Program-made: the position numbers and the translations under genes
The notes under the pieces: generated by a model
Database searches by the model: none
Seen by the model: only the letters and a program-made list of their open reading frames with translations
What the model was told of the DNA's origin: nothing
NCBI RefSeq assembly: GCF_003369915.1
Contig: NC_046676.1
Span: 11,886,001-11,950,000, forward strand
Length of the DNA: 64,000 bases
Direction: 5' to 3'
DNA from: Drosophila miranda
Taxonomy: Eukaryota; Arthropoda; Insecta; Diptera; Drosophilidae
Shown here: positions 1-12,878 of the stretch, piece after piece
Layout: each line of letters opens with the position of its first letter
How positions within the stretch are numbered: position 1 is the stretch's first letter

Positions 1-116
1 CTCTCTATCCCTCTCTATAAACTCAACTTTGCTCTCTTTTTGAGCTTATTTACACGACCAATCTCTGTCCGATCCCCCACTGTAATCATGCCGCCCGATC
101 ACCACAGAAAGCATAC

Positions 117-122
117 TTTATT
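117..122 (-). promoter_or_regulatory. Poly(A) signal overlapping the stop codon of the transporter
   Basis: On the minus strand the last codons read CAT GAA TAA AGT, so a canonical AATAAA straddles the stop codon. If it is used, the 3' UTR would be only about 15-30 bases long. No better AATAAA lies between it and the window edge at base 1, so a more distal signal could be outside the window. Confidence 0.45.
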
Positions 123-1806
123 CATGGGTCAGCACTCCAACGGGCAAGTTTTTCGCGCTGAACGACTTTTGGCTGCCGCCGTACTGCTTCATCATGTCCT
201 TAACGGACAGGGTGCAGCAGTAGCCGAGGATCAGCAGGCCAGCGATGATCAGCAGAATGTTCTTGACGAGCTGCCACCTCAGCTTGCCGTAGGTGTAGGG
301 GGCGTGGTAGTTGAGGCACATATCGATGCAGGCGGGAAAGACCAGATTGAGCAGCGATATGGTGAGGGCGCCGACGAAGGCCAGCAGGGGCCCCAGATTG
401 GGAAAGGCCACCGCATTGACGGTGCTCACGAGCACGAAGCACACCCGGCAAATGTACTCGACAACGTGCGGATGCCTCAGCCGGTCTCCGCGGTTCAGGT
501 AGTGGTTGACAAGGATATCGATGCTGACATAGCCGGACAGGGGGTACGACAGGAACAAAGCCAGGCTGATCAGCGCCTTGGAGATCTGCGAGATTCTATA
601 GGGGATTACTGGGGTTGGGGGGGGGCTCTCTAATTGGCAGCTCTCGCTCTGGCACTCACACTTCGTCGGTGGGCAGATTGAGGGTTATACTGCCGTCAAC
701 GAGCGCTCCGTACTTCCAGTAGCCCATGATGGCGAATAGCAGGTAGGAGATGACGACCATAACGGCGGACAGATTCAGGACGCCGAACAGGCCGATGTAA
801 TTCTGCGGGTGGGCCATCTTCGCCTCAATGGCCAGCATCTGATGAAGATTAGGATTACGATAAGGATTAGTCGGAGGACAGAGCACAGGCCTGGATGGCT
901 GGCAGGACTTACCACTCCCACAGAGCTGACGGAAAACAGGACGATGCCGAAGAAGAGGGGATAATTGGAGGGTTCGTTGAAAAACTTGCGATCCGTTATT
1001 GGTGGCAGGCCCCGAAACAAGTAGTAGAAAATCATAAAGAAGCCCACATACATGACGATATTGGCCACCATGTTGAAGGGCACCAGGTACTTGAGGTGCC
1101 GCACGAGGAAGAGCGGTATCGTGCACAGCCCCACGATCGCTATGTAGATGCGCAGGTCCACGTCGAATTTGAAATTTTCCGCCAGCTGCTTCAGGTTGAC
1201 GGCCACAAACACGAGATAGACCACGCAGACCCCGTAGTGGGAGAGGCTGAGCACTACGTCCACCAGGAAGCCAGCGGCTTTGGCGCAGTACTTGCACCAG
1301 TTGGGTCCTTCGCCGAAGGAGAACACCATTGTGTCCGAGTAGTTGCAGTAGCCCTGCTTCTGTCGCCGCGCGGACTCCACCATGCACATGACCTGCCAAT
1401 AAAGATGATAGTGGAATCAATGGAGAGTTGGTGGAGCTTCCAGGCAGCTGTCCACCCACAAGCAGAGTGATGCCATGGATCAGCATGATCGTCGTGAGGA
1501 TCAGCAAGATGGCGCCGCACATCCAGCCCGTGTAGGAGAAGGCAAGGGGCAGGGCCAGGATTCCTGTTCCTATCACGCTCTTGAGCAGCGACACAAAGGC
1601 CCCCGTATTACTGTTTTTTGTTTTTTTTTTCGTTTGGGGGGTTTGGGCAGAAGATGAGAAGAGTTTCTCCAGGTACTGGAATATCTTACGTGATGGGGGC
1701 TTCCACAACACGGTTGTCATAGGGATTGTAGCTGGGGAACAGAAAGAAAATGTTAGCAAAACAACGGCATTCTTAAGATTAATCGCGAAACCTACTTGTC
1801 CGCCAT
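118..1806 (-). CDS. SLC36/PAT-family amino acid transporter, six coding exons, complete
   Basis: Six exons join in frame: 1796-1806, 1690-1731, 1460-1610, 913-1392, 660-838 and 118-595 (stop TAA at 118-120). They encode about 446 residues. All introns have GT..AG ends, including GTAGGT, GTAAGA, GTGGGT, GTAAGT and GTGAGT donors. The N-terminus reads MADNYNPYDN and is followed by NTGAFVSLLKSVIGTGILAL, the glycine-rich first-helix motif typical of proton-coupled amino acid transporters. About ten or eleven hydrophobic segments follow, ending in ISQISKALISLALFLSYPLS and a helix near the C-terminus. The family moves small neutral amino acids with protons across plasma or lysosomal membranes. Drosophila has many paralogues (pathetic and relatives), and I cannot say which one this is. 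The start at 1806 rests on the family-like MADNYNPYDN reading. An 11-base first coding exon is unusual, and the sequence just upstream could be a splice acceptor, so a 5' non-coding exon is possible. Confidence 0.9.
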
Positions 1807-1834
1807 AGCCTTTAGTTTAAATGAAAACAACAAA

Positions 1835-1841
1835 TTTTATA
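1835..1841 (-). promoter_or_regulatory. TATA-like box upstream of the transporter
   Basis: TATAAAA on the minus strand lies 29 bases before the ATG at 1806. If used it would leave almost no 5' UTR. It may therefore be a chance AT-rich match, with the real promoter further up behind a 5' intron. Confidence 0.25.
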
Positions 1842-4800
1842 CTCTTATATCCGTAACGAGAGTTGACTAACGGCCTACTGGGTTCAGTTCAGGCGATAGC
1901 TCCGATCTGAGATGGATATTCTCCGCTAGGCAAAGGAATATGTATTTGGGAAACTCCTGAGGCATGTACCTATAAATAAGTAAAGGAGACTTACACTCCT
2001 GTTCCCCCTGAGAGCCCCACTCGCACTCCGAAGCTCTTCCACCATTCCACAAGACCCCAGCAGACATTAATAAACGCACACATCAAAAGTAAAATTCAAT
2101 TTAGTGCCAGCAACAATGAAGACATAGTCCCAGCCCCCACAGAAAAACGACTAGCTTTGGAAGCAGATGGATAGATACTCTTATAGGCAGAAAAATGTAT
2201 ATGAACAAGGCTATATCGACTCCCCTGGGCTCGACCGTCTCTGTAAGCCCGTCATAGCCTCCTTCTGAAGGGTACGTACAACCAAAAAAAAAAGGCCACC
2301 CTCCCCTGGTTCTCCGGCAAAGTGTTTTTGGGCCGCAGACTTAAGCCGGGATGCACATTAGCATGAGGAGTAGTCGTTTTCAGAGAGTGGGAGTATGGGA
2401 AGCGGAAGGTTCACCCACTTACGAGTTGCACTCGAAACTGAAATCAAAATAAATGTCAACACTGCTGTCACACAAAGCCAAACCAATCTCTCGCTCTCCC
2501 TCTCTCTCTCTGTCTGTATTTTCTAGCCACCCTCTATCCACTCTATCCACTCTATCCACTCTGTACTCTTTATTCGCCTCTAAACTCTGCTTGGGGGTCG
2601 AAGTTTTTGACTTCCTTAATGACAAACTGTGGTGACGGTGCACAGGGCACAGGGCACAGGAGAGAAGGCTGCTGCTTCTCCTACTCCCACTGTTGCTTTT
2701 CTTGCTGATGATGATGATGATGCTGATGATGTCGACCTCCTTCTTGCCCCATGTTGATGATGCAATTCCACAGCCTTCCCATGGTGGTTGCGCGAAAGGA
2801 AATCCCCCCACACAGATCCACCACTCGCAGCCCCTCTTCATTGTTCGTTTTGTTAATCTAGAAAAATTGATAAGGTGTGAAATTCTTGATTTTATTTTCT
2901 GCGTTGTGCGCACCAAAATAAAATGTTTTTTCTTTCTTTCTCAATTCTGTTGTATTGCTCCTTTTGCTCTTTGCTGTTGCATACTCTTCTTGCCGGGAAT
3001 TAAAGGGTTTCCAATAGATGTTTGACACTCAAAAAAAAAGGAAGTATACCAGACTCCACCACTCCACTCCCCACTGTTAGTGGATCGACACCTTAAAAAG
3101 GCAACATAGAAATGATTTTTCGCCGGAAAAACTTGCAGCTTTCTACCGAAAAAACATCGAATCAATCGTATACACATTTTGTATCATTATTCATACGAAC
3201 CACTTTTCGTTTCAGGGCATCTCATGCTTCGACTCTCAAAACCGATACTTTTTCTTGTGGTCCTTTTCGTATTTTTTAGATTTTCCGCCCCTCTTGTCCT
3301 TGGCGGCCTTTGATGTTCTTTGATGAGGTGTTTGTTTAGTTTTCCTTCGCTTTCACTTTGGCTTTTCTTTTCTTTTCTTTCCCTTCCATTTTTCTTTTTT
3401 GGAACGTAACGCAATTTGGATATGATTCACGCAACCCAAAAGGCAGGCCGAAACGCTGTCTATCAGGCGGGGCCCTGCTCCATTTACATTTTAAACGAAA
3501 TTTAATCCAGTTTGCGGGGAACAACGGCAACACCTCATCCGTGGCATCTTTGTCAGTGGCTTTGAAACTTAAATCAACTAGGAAATTGACTTTGCAACAC
3601 ATTGGCAGCTACAGAAAAAGAGCAATCGGTTTTTTTCACCCCAGTGGCAGGGGCAGTGGCTGTGGCAGTGGCAGGGGCATGCGCCCAGTCTTAATTATTG
3701 ACCCGTCAATTGCACAAAGCGAAACAGCAACAGAGGCGGCAGAAATATCAGAAACGAAACCGAGCCCAGAAATCGGAAAACAGAAACAGAATTCGAATCG
3801 AAAATGGTTCAAATGTTGCTGAGGCATAAATTGATTTGTTTCCAGAGGCAAGCCAGGGGCAAAACAAAAACGAGGTGATTCCGTTTAAAGTGCAACGTGC
3901 CACACACTCGAGGCTTGAAGCTGCTCCCCTGCCGAATCCTTGAATCCTCAATTTCTGATTCTCTATTCAATTCAATTCAATTAAGTTCAAGTGGGGTGTG
4001 TGCAACCCCACGCGAGCAGAGGGATTGCTAAATTATTGGAAATACTCGTAGTAGTCGCTGGAAATTGGTTGCCACGGCAGCGCCACATCTCCAGCTCCAC
4101 TCTCCAGCTCCACTCTCCGCTTGTGTGCAGCCAAATAATCAGTGCATTAGACGAGCATTCGCCGTGAGGGTCGAATGCAAACGTCAAATGATTTGCAGAC
4201 CCTCAGACCGGTGCCAGGTGCCCATATCCATTGCTTAGTGACCACAAGACGGAGATGTCTGGGGCACACGCATGCATACTCGTAGTATTGCTGTTCACGG
4301 ACGGATCAAAGTACTCATTTGATGCGCTCAAGTAGCCACGTGGTAGATAATAACACACACACACACAAAGGGTTGGTGGGTAGGAAGTGGTCGTGCTGGT
4401 AATCATTTCCACTGCTGCACATCCAGTAGCTGCCGCTGCCCCAGCGTGTCACACCTCCACTCAACCGTTCCCTGGTCTGTCTTGGAGAAGGCACCACTAC
4501 GGGAGGATGCCTAATCACTCCCTACTTTGAGGCGTCTCAAGGGGCATTTATTCCCCTAATTGCGCATACGCAGTGCGGTCCGCGGCTTAGTCCCCTCCGT
4601 CTCCGCCTCGGCCGTACTCCCCGTAAAATTGATTTAAAATCCTTTTGATGGCAGCATAATGGAATGTTGTGGACGGGCTAGAGGTTGACATTTTCGCAAA
4701 TTTAATTTTTCGCTCGTCTCGAAATCTAGTTAGCGCGGAAAAGTTTTCCATCCGCGCTGCAAGCGCCCGTTAATGTTGGCAGTTAACTTAATTTCGTCGC

Positions 4801-7800
4801 ATTTAGCCGCACATTACGCCGCACAGCACAGCAAAGAGCACAGCAGGAGAGGAGAGGAGAGGCACCTCAGAACTGAGGCAAGATAAACAATGCCACACGC
4901 GAGACAAATAACTGATGGTGCACCAAAGACAAATACAGATTCGTGTCAGAGCGCTGCAACGTACTATAATTTGTGGCAGGAAGCGCGGAGGAGGTGGGAG
5001 ACTGGGAGGCTGGGAGGCGTCCAAGGAGTAGGAGCCGCTAAGTGAGTGAGTGATGCATGCAACAGACGATGCAGCTTGCAGGAAAAATGTTAAATAATGA
5101 TGACAACCCTGGCTGGGAGCTGCAAAATGGTGGAGGTGCTGCCTTGTGGCTGGTGCTCCTCTTCCTGTCCCTGTCCCTGTCCCGTCGCGTTATTTACATA
5201 TTCACTTGTAAGTATACGTATTCTGGATGCGTGCTGTTTATTTATGATTGCATTCAGACCCCTCTCCCCACTCCCCACTCCCCCCTTCCTTTCTGATGGC
5301 ATCATCTGGTTGCAGCTAGAGCCGGCGGTGGCAGGGTGCTGGTGCTGGTGCTGGGGCTGCCGCCGTTGCACTTAGAAGCGATTAAATATAAATCAATAGA
5401 AAAATTTGCATATTGAATGCGCGACTCAGACTATGGACATTCCTGGAGAATGCCTTGCCTGGGGTTGGTCTTGGCTGGGGTTGGGTGGTGTTGTGGAGAG
5501 AGGAATGAACTTTAAAATAATTTCTATCTATAGGGTCTTATACCATATATTTCCTGTGCAGCTTAGCTCAGCAAAATCCACAGTTTATGCCACACGGTCT
5601 TGGGGCAATTGAAAATTCATTTTCGCCGTTATGATGCTCTCATCGCAGGATGTCAAAACAAACAATATAATCCATAAAATCCGCCCTCTTCCCCCTCCCC
5701 TTGGTAGTGGCTCCCAAAAACCACACACACACACCCGCGTGGGCATATTTTTAATGCGTTTATGCTAATCAAGCGGATTGGGGATGCGGCTTGGGCCTTG
5801 TTAAATGATGCCAAGGCTGGACGTGTCGGGAGAATTGGAATCCGTCTAAAGGGGGCGGGGCAGGCCCTGCTGTCAACACACACATTTCACTGATTGCCAT
5901 GTGCGCTCGTCGCTGTCGCTGTCGCTGTCGTTGGCGTTGACGTTGTCTTCTGTGCCCCAACAAATTTGCATAAATTGCGTTCAAGTCAAATGCTAGTCCC
6001 AGGGATTTGTGCGAGGAGAGGGTACGGAGTACTGAAGGCTTTTCAGGGCTAAGAAGGAACAAAAACTACACATCATTGTGCTGCTGCTGCTGCTGCTGCT
6101 GGGCCTAGGAGGACCTGTGCCTCAGGTAATGCCTCAAGTGGCAGGCAGGCAGCCACAATGTTGGCCAAAATTATGCATCGACATTGAAATTGAAGGACTT
6201 TGCTGAATTTGACATGAAGTTTAAATTACTTTGGCACACCCCCACCCCGCACACACACACACAGCAGGCACATACAAAGTGCTCGTATAATCATGTGGCA
6301 ACTCCTGCCCCCCCCCCTTGCCCCCCTTGCCAACCGTGTGTCAATGGTCAACAAATTTTTGGGCAATCAACGCCCGTGGGAGTGGCATGTAGTCCCGTTT
6401 TTGCCACTGCAAATTTTCAATTATGCAAAATGTCGGTTTCTTTTGTTGCTCCTCTGCTGGGCCCTCTGCCGAATTAGACACGAAAATTCTCAATTGAATT
6501 GGCCCTGATAATGACAACTTCATGCATTATGCGTTTACATCGGGGCCAAAGGGCAGAGGACAGAGGACAGAGGGCCCCGACCAGGGCCACATTTTGAACG
6601 ACAGCGACAGCCGCTGAGCCACTGAGGCATTCAAAAACTTGACAATCTCGTTCACCCCTCCTCCCTCAGCCCCTGCCTCCTGCGCGGCCACGTTTCCTGC
6701 CACAAATATGCGATTGCCTTGTACTGGTGCAAATGAATGGACCCCAGGACCCGGGACCAGACCCAGATATCCACATGGAAGAGCCGAACGAAACGCGGCA
6801 GTGTGTGCATTTTTTTCCCCCCTTTACCCCTCCTCCCCCACCCGTGAAGGTTTGCCTAAGGGAATGGCGGACGTTGATGCCGCTATGTGGTGCAAATTTT
6901 CACAAAAATTTACCCAACATTTCGTTGTACATGGAGTGGCGGCTGCTGGATGCTGGCTCTGGCTCCTGATGCTGCCGGTGCCGGTGCCGGTGCGGTGTCC
7001 TGTGTTTGTGGCATGTGTGCAGGCGTTGCTGCTGACGGCTCGATGGTCCCGCCCCCTCCCTTTTTGGACCAACTGCAAGAAGGCTTTCGATGGGGCCCCC
7101 CAAACCACTTTCCAGCCCAATTTCCACTCTCCACATGCAACGGCTGACTTATGCATTCATCCATCTAGTCAGCCGCCAGGATGCCGGGGATGCCCGTGTG
7201 TGTGCGGTTCACTTTTAATAAATTCATAAATATTTATGTATGCAAAATTCGAGGCCCAAAACTCTGCAGTACTACTCCGGTGCTCGGTGCTCGGTGCTCG
7301 GTGCTCTTCTGGCTGCGGCACTCTGGTCGTGGGGACTACTCCGCCTAGCAATCTATTCAATTTGCGGCCACTGGCAGCCACTGCCGATGCATGGGGCAAG
7401 ATCGAAACGAAACGAAACGAACCGAACCGAACTGAAGCGCACATCGAGAGACACAAAATGGCGATAGATTGATGCGGCATGTCACAAAAACCGCAACAGC
7501 AGGTGGAATGGTGCTGCATGGTGGTAGCCCCAAAAGAGGCCTGCAACAGCAAAAGAGGTAGATAGGATATGGCACGGTGCAGCAGCGTCTAGAGGCTGAA
7601 ACATGAGCAATTTCCATATTTAGCGAACAGGGCCAGCAAAATGCTAAAATGCTTTTGGCCAAAGATTAACAGAATGTAACCATGGTTGAGCCGAGACTAA
7701 AGGACCACCCCCACCCCACTTGCGAATCAATTTTTGGCCAGTGTGCAGCAACATGTTAATAATATCTTGAAAGCTCTTCCCCTGAAAAAAAAAAAAATGG

Positions 7801-10800
7801 AAAATTTTCAGCTCTTCTTCAACTGCAACCGATGTGACACGATGATGAGGTGGAGGGGCAATGCGGATGGGAAGGGGGCGGGTATAAATCACAGCATGCG
7901 GCGCGGCACGGCACTCTCACAGAGCGGGGCACTCCTATTTTAATCTCGTTTTTGAATACTCGTTAACTTGCCTTTTGTTATTTTTTGTCTGTGTATTTCG
8001 TTTTTTTTTTTTTTTTTTTCATTTTCACGCGTATTTGCATACAAATGCGACAGCCATGAAACGAGAGGAAACTCACCCGCTCTCCCCCCTCACCCACCCA
8101 CTCAGCCACTGATTTAAAATCAATTTATTTTTCTTCTATTATCCTTATGTAAATCATTTTACGACCGTCAGGCCCGTGAAGCGAAGAAAGTTTCCACGAA
8201 AATAAATCAACTTGATGCGTAGCCCATAGAAAAATCTCGGGCAGCCAGGCAGAGCAACAACAAAATCGAGTGAATGAATTTGGAATTATTTACAAATTCG
8301 CAAACAAATTTACACATGACAAGCGTGGAAGCGTGGCAGTGTGGCAACGTGGCAGCGCCATAAGCAGGCGGAGTGTGGAGGGCGGATATGGTGGCTTTAA
8401 TAGGACTTGATTCAAAATTCTATGATTAACTCGCGGAATTTCGGGGAAGCTCAAATGAATGGCAATCAATTAGATAGATGGAGATGCAACTTCCCGACAC
8501 AATAAATTTCCACTTAATGAACGAATGGTGTGAACTCCATTGAATACAACACCCATGGAAGCTCTTACTTTGGGCCTCCTTAAAAATACATATTATATTT
8601 TATTCACAGAAATCAAATCACTTTCAAATCACTTAGAATTATTATTATTATTCTTGAGTATCACTAACTGTATCACCGCTAATCGTCGATAAATCACGTC
8701 AAATACTTCAGTCAAAATGCTCTTATTTCTTGGGACTTAAATTTGGATTTTAAGGGCCGCAGTGGGGTGCAATAAAGTAACCACTCGAAACAGATAGATA
8801 ACCGAAAGTCTCGACAACTGGCAAAAACATTTACTTAGAGAATTACAAATTTTTACACACATTTTTTTTCGAGAGTGCAAATTTAACCAATTAATATTCC
8901 CCTTCAAATTCTTCAACCTTGATGACACGCATTTTTTTAATCATTTTAATTTTTCCTAGGACTCTAACAGTAACAGCAAACAACATAATTTGTATCAGTG
9001 ATATTATTTTATAACCAAAAATACAAAATACAATCCAAATAATACAAATAAAAAAAATAAAAGAATTGATTTAAAATAATTTTATATATTTTTATATATA
9101 TTTATATATATTTTTATATTTTCTTATTTAAGTGTAACTCTTTCTTCAAGTGTAAGCCATTGCTTTCTAGATTCAGACAGTGCTTAGCGTCTGGTTTGAA
9201 CCTTTAAAAAACAGCTTTAAGAGTGATTAAATAGGTTAAGTATTTTGGCATCGATTTTAAAAATTGTAAAGCTTAAAACTCCATTCCACTGTAAACATTT
9301 TTGGCATTATTCTGCTGTTTTACGATCTGCTGTTCGTATCCCCCATGAAGCCCGCGTTAATGACATTTAAATGAGCGCTTAATGTGCAAAGGATCAGCGA
9401 AACTCATTAATATTCATGTGCAGAAATTATTCCAGTCGTGTAGTCGGGTCAATGTGTGACAAATGTGCAATCAAATATTTATTCGAAAGAGACAAAAACT
9501 ATACAAAAAACAAATCACAAGCGCAGCACAAATTTGTAATATGCATAACTGCATTTAATAGCCACTGAATATTTATGGAAGGCAAAATAATAACCAAACA
9601 GAAATTAAAGAGGTGAAAATATAAAAAAAAATAATAAAAACAGAGCACAAGCCACTCAACTGCATAACGAACCGTGATGAAATTTACATGGCCATGGTGC
9701 ATTCGCAGAAACGAATTAATAAATAGAAAAACAGCCTGCGAAAATATCAAATTGCATAAATATCTAATTAAATTTAAATTTGCAATTTAATGAGCGCCAT
9801 TTGTGGACGTGCGAGGACTGCAAATCGCATTTTGTACACATTACGCATAACGGTGTACATACGGAGCTACAGTGCCCGGCGGAAGCAAATCCCTATATGG
9901 GGAGTTTTTCCTGATCTGTTTGACATTAATTTTTGCACGAGGGAAACTTTTCTTTCAAGCAAGTTTCTCCTTGGGCGCAAAGTTTTCGTCCGGTAATTAA
10001 AAATGTTGGCTTTGTTTTTGTTGTTGTTGTTTTTTCTGCAAGATCGAGAGCTAATTAAAAAGTTTTGACCAAAAGTAAAATCTGTATCTGCGAGAGGGCG
10101 GGAGAGCGGTATTTAAAACTTATAAGAAGCTTTCTGAGGGTCTGGGAGTGCTCCAAGAAGTCCTAGCTGCCTGGTGACATCACATTCCCGAGTTACGGCA
10201 GAATAAACAAATAAGCTGGGAATAGAAATTGAAAATTATTGTTGAATACCTTCCACAGACAGACAGAGAGAGGGAGAGGGGGACTGCGAGTAAATATCAT
10301 AAAAACTGCAATTTTCATGAACAAATACAAGGCTATCGGTGGAAGAGGGAGTTGTGGGGGGGTAGTATCTCAGCCAGAGACGAAAAATTAAATAAAAATA
10401 GCTGCAAGCCATGCGTCAAGCAACTACTTCTCTGGCACTGGCTGCTGGGCCTAGATCTGGGCTTTAAGAGGGCAATAGCAAACCCTCCTTGTGGCATCCA
10501 GAGGGTTGATGCACTGCATCGCTTCCAAATGAAATAAATCAAAATAGACAAACAAACAGGCAAACAAGGGGAGAAACAAATAAATAAACAAACAAACAAA
10601 TAGACGCAACTTTCGAGAGGAAAGCGTCAACAAGCGGCAGCAACAATGAACCGTATAAAGGGGAGAACAGTGGAGGCTAAGACAGTTTCCATGCCACTAT
10701 TGGTTGCTACTCTGTTGCCACAGAAACGTGAAATGGGTCGATGGGTCCTTCAGTTCTTAGAACTACGAATGAAAGGACAGCCTCGAGAGGTTTCGAGAGA

Positions 10801-10949
10801 GGTTTGCTTCAAAGTTTAATTCTTTCGAAAGTAAATGCTGATCACTAAAAAACCCACATCCATCCCTTAATATATTTACTGATCATTGTAATAATTCCAA
10901 ACCCAAAACGACTAAGAGTCCCGCAAAATGCTCGCGTTATACGATTTTG
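1842..10949. other. Gene-free interval, about 9.1 kb
   Basis: I see no coding exon with a recognisable family or a convincing splice pattern. The interval holds pyrimidine-rich simple sequence near 2490-2575, a T run at 8001-8019, and AT-rich DNA from about 8580 to 9130, densest at 9000-9120 with repeated TATATATTT. Short open frames here are low-complexity or coincidental. It could contain enhancers of either flanking gene, but nothing specific can be named. Confidence 0.6.
2532..2558. repeat. Nine-base tandem repeat (CTCTATCCA), three units
   Basis: Three perfect units plus a degenerate fourth follow a CT-rich stretch. It is a simple minisatellite with no coding meaning, although it creates a VDR-repeat open frame on the minus strand. 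Confidence 0.8.
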
Positions 10950-11189
10950 TATCGCAAAACTCTCGCTAACGAGCTCGCAAGCGACAGTTTTGCCAGAGGA
11001 AAGTCCGTTGCGACTGCGCTGCCAGGCCAAAGTCAGAAAAAAGACAGCAAGCCTTCGTGTGGCTCCGGCAATGCGCTTTCGGTCTTGTGGCTACCTGTCG
11101 ACAGATGATACCGCAAAAGGCTCGAAACGATATCGCAAAAGGCTCGAAGAACGAGCTCGCAAGCGATAGTTTTGCCAGAGGAAACTCCG
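10950..11189. repeat. CG-rich direct repeat pair upstream of the lectin gene
   Basis: Copies at 10950-11007 and 11131-11189 are offset by about 181 bases. The core 40 bases (10968-11007 and 11150-11189) differ at only two positions. Within and between them the motif GCAAAANNCTCG occurs five times, near 10923, 10954, 11113, 11135 and 11196. The pair ends about 200 bases before the lectin start site, so it may be a duplicated regulatory module or part of a small repeat family. Confidence 0.8.
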
Positions 11190-11363
11190 CTCGCTGCAAA
11201 AGTCTCGCAAACGTTTCATTTGCGAGCTATCTTAAGTGCCACTTTCTTTGCCACAAACTGAACGCCACAAGTATCATATTTCCATCATAGGCAGGTCCCA
11301 ATGCGAGCGTTTTGTCGGGTCAAGTCTCGCTTTTGACTCGTTTTGTTTGCTGGGTTCCTATTT

Positions 11364-11394
11364 ATATAATAAATGTGCGATATGGATATCAGTT
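11364..11394 (+). promoter_or_regulatory. Core promoter of the lectin gene: TATA box plus initiator
   Basis: TATATAA at 11364-11370 is followed by TCAGTT at 11389-11394, with the initiator A at 11391. That is 27 bases after the first T of the TATA box, close to the usual spacing. This start excludes the in-frame ATG at 11373 and gives a 5' UTR of about 84 bases before the chosen start codon. Confidence 0.7.
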
Positions 11395-11474
11395 GTACTG
11401 GAGGCAGTACAATGAGTGAAATGAGTGAAGTCATTTCATTCCAAACGTTTGCCTTGAGCGGTCGAGCAAACAGA

Positions 11475-12244
11475 ATGTCAAAGTTCGCGTCTCTACTCGT
11501 CTCCGTGTTGATTGTTGTGCATCTGCAGGTGTCTTTGGCAAGTGTTTCGGTGAGTGGGGGTTCTGGATACGTTCTGGCATTCTCGATTCAACTGGAGCTT
11601 ACTTCTAGCCAGAGGACGCCTCGTTGTCGACTCAGACAACCGAAAAGCAGTGCGGTGGATATTGCTTTAACGCTCTGAAGCCCATTCTGGACCACATTGC
11701 TGCCAATCAAGAGCGATGGAATGCCTGCGACGCCAGAAAGCTAGAGTGCACGGCCAGGCTGGACAGGATGGAAGGCCAAGTGGCTCTCCTCCAGGAGAAA
11801 TTATCCACAATTGAAGCAGCGATAGAGGCCCCTGGGGGCAAGAACATGAAGAATCTCGATGGCTTTGTGCAGATCGGCTCGAGGTTCTTCTACATCGAGC
11901 AGCATCACGTGGTCAATTGGTTCTCCGGCACGAATATATGCCGTCAGAAGGGGGGGCATCTGGCGAGTCCGAAAAGTGGGGAAGAGTTCAGCCGCCTTAA
12001 GGAAAAGCTTACGAAAGGCCGGGACTATTGGCTGGGCATATCCGACTTGGCCAATGAGGGCGTGTTTCAGTCGCAGACCACGGGAAACATGGCTGCTTTT
12101 CTCAAGTGGGGCTCCGGGGAACCCAACAACTTCGCGAATAAAGAACATTGTGTAGAGCTTCGATCCGATAGTGACTTCTTGATGAATGACAACGTATGTA
12201 CAGTTACGATGTATTTCGTTTGCGAGGCAGGCGATGATTCATAG
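11475..12244 (+). CDS. Secreted C-type lectin, two exons, complete
   Basis: Exons 11475-11549 and 11609-12244, joined in phase 0 across a 59-base intron, give 236 residues. Residues 1 to about 22 are a signal peptide starting MSKFASLLVS. Next come a Cys-containing segment, QCGGYCFNALKP, typical of Drosophila lectins of the 22C/24A/Acp29AB type, and a probable coiled coil at about 60-98. The lectin domain covers about 108-232. It has WLGISDL, the mannose-type EPN motif at 196-198, an ND pair at 218-219 where WND is usual, and all four domain cysteines (136, 206, 222, 230). Calcium-dependent sugar binding in secreted fluid is the expected role. The ATG at 11475 was chosen because the signal peptide starts there. 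In-frame ATGs further up in the 5' UTR could add about 20 residues. GTAAGT overlaps the stop codon, but I see no downstream exon. Confidence 0.9.
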
Positions 12245-12446
12245 TAAGTTCCCTCTCCGGAGTGCATTCCAACAACATCCGGCAGCTGATAGTTGAGGGG
12301 GCTATCAACAGCGGCCGCTGCTTGAGAAATGAAACGAGAAAACCACCGCCGAAGTCTCCACAACCCAGAAGATCGAGGACCAATGAATTGATGTCTTTCC
12401 AACTGTCTTTTGTTCAACAATCATTTATGTCGTTGCTATCAGAGGG

Positions 12447-12452
12447 AATAAA
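12447..12452 (+). promoter_or_regulatory. Poly(A) signal of the lectin gene
   Basis: AATAAA about 200 bases after the lectin stop codon. It is the first canonical signal downstream in that orientation. Confidence 0.6.
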
Positions 12453-12857
12453 TAATTTGTAATCGGTGAATAATCCACAAAAAACTTTGGCTTAAATTTC
12501 CTTATTAAATAAACTATTTTCTGGGTATCACTGATATTACAATACAAGCATACAATATGTGTATTGTGTGTAACATTCATTCCGGGGGACAAAGCCCTAC
12601 TGAAACGACTCTGGAAAAGGCACTAGGGGGATAGTAGTGGTCCTCTACATGGGGGTTTTCCCTCCTTGGAGATATGTCGGGTATACAGATAAGATTCAAT
12701 CCGTTTGCCCGCTTTTATGGGCCGAGAAATACCAAAAGTTGAGCGCTTTTATGGCTTGCAGAATTATCATAATGAAGGACACAACAAAGAAGCGGCGCCA
12801 TTGACACTTAAAATTTAATGTGTGGCATTATGTTGAGCACCTGGTGGGGAGATGCAA

Positions 12858-12878
12858 CCCCCCCCCCCCCCCCCCCCC
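12858..12878. repeat. Poly-C run, 21 bases
   Basis: Uninterrupted C run read directly. Its true length in the animal may differ, because such runs are prone to sequencing and assembly error. Confidence 0.9.
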
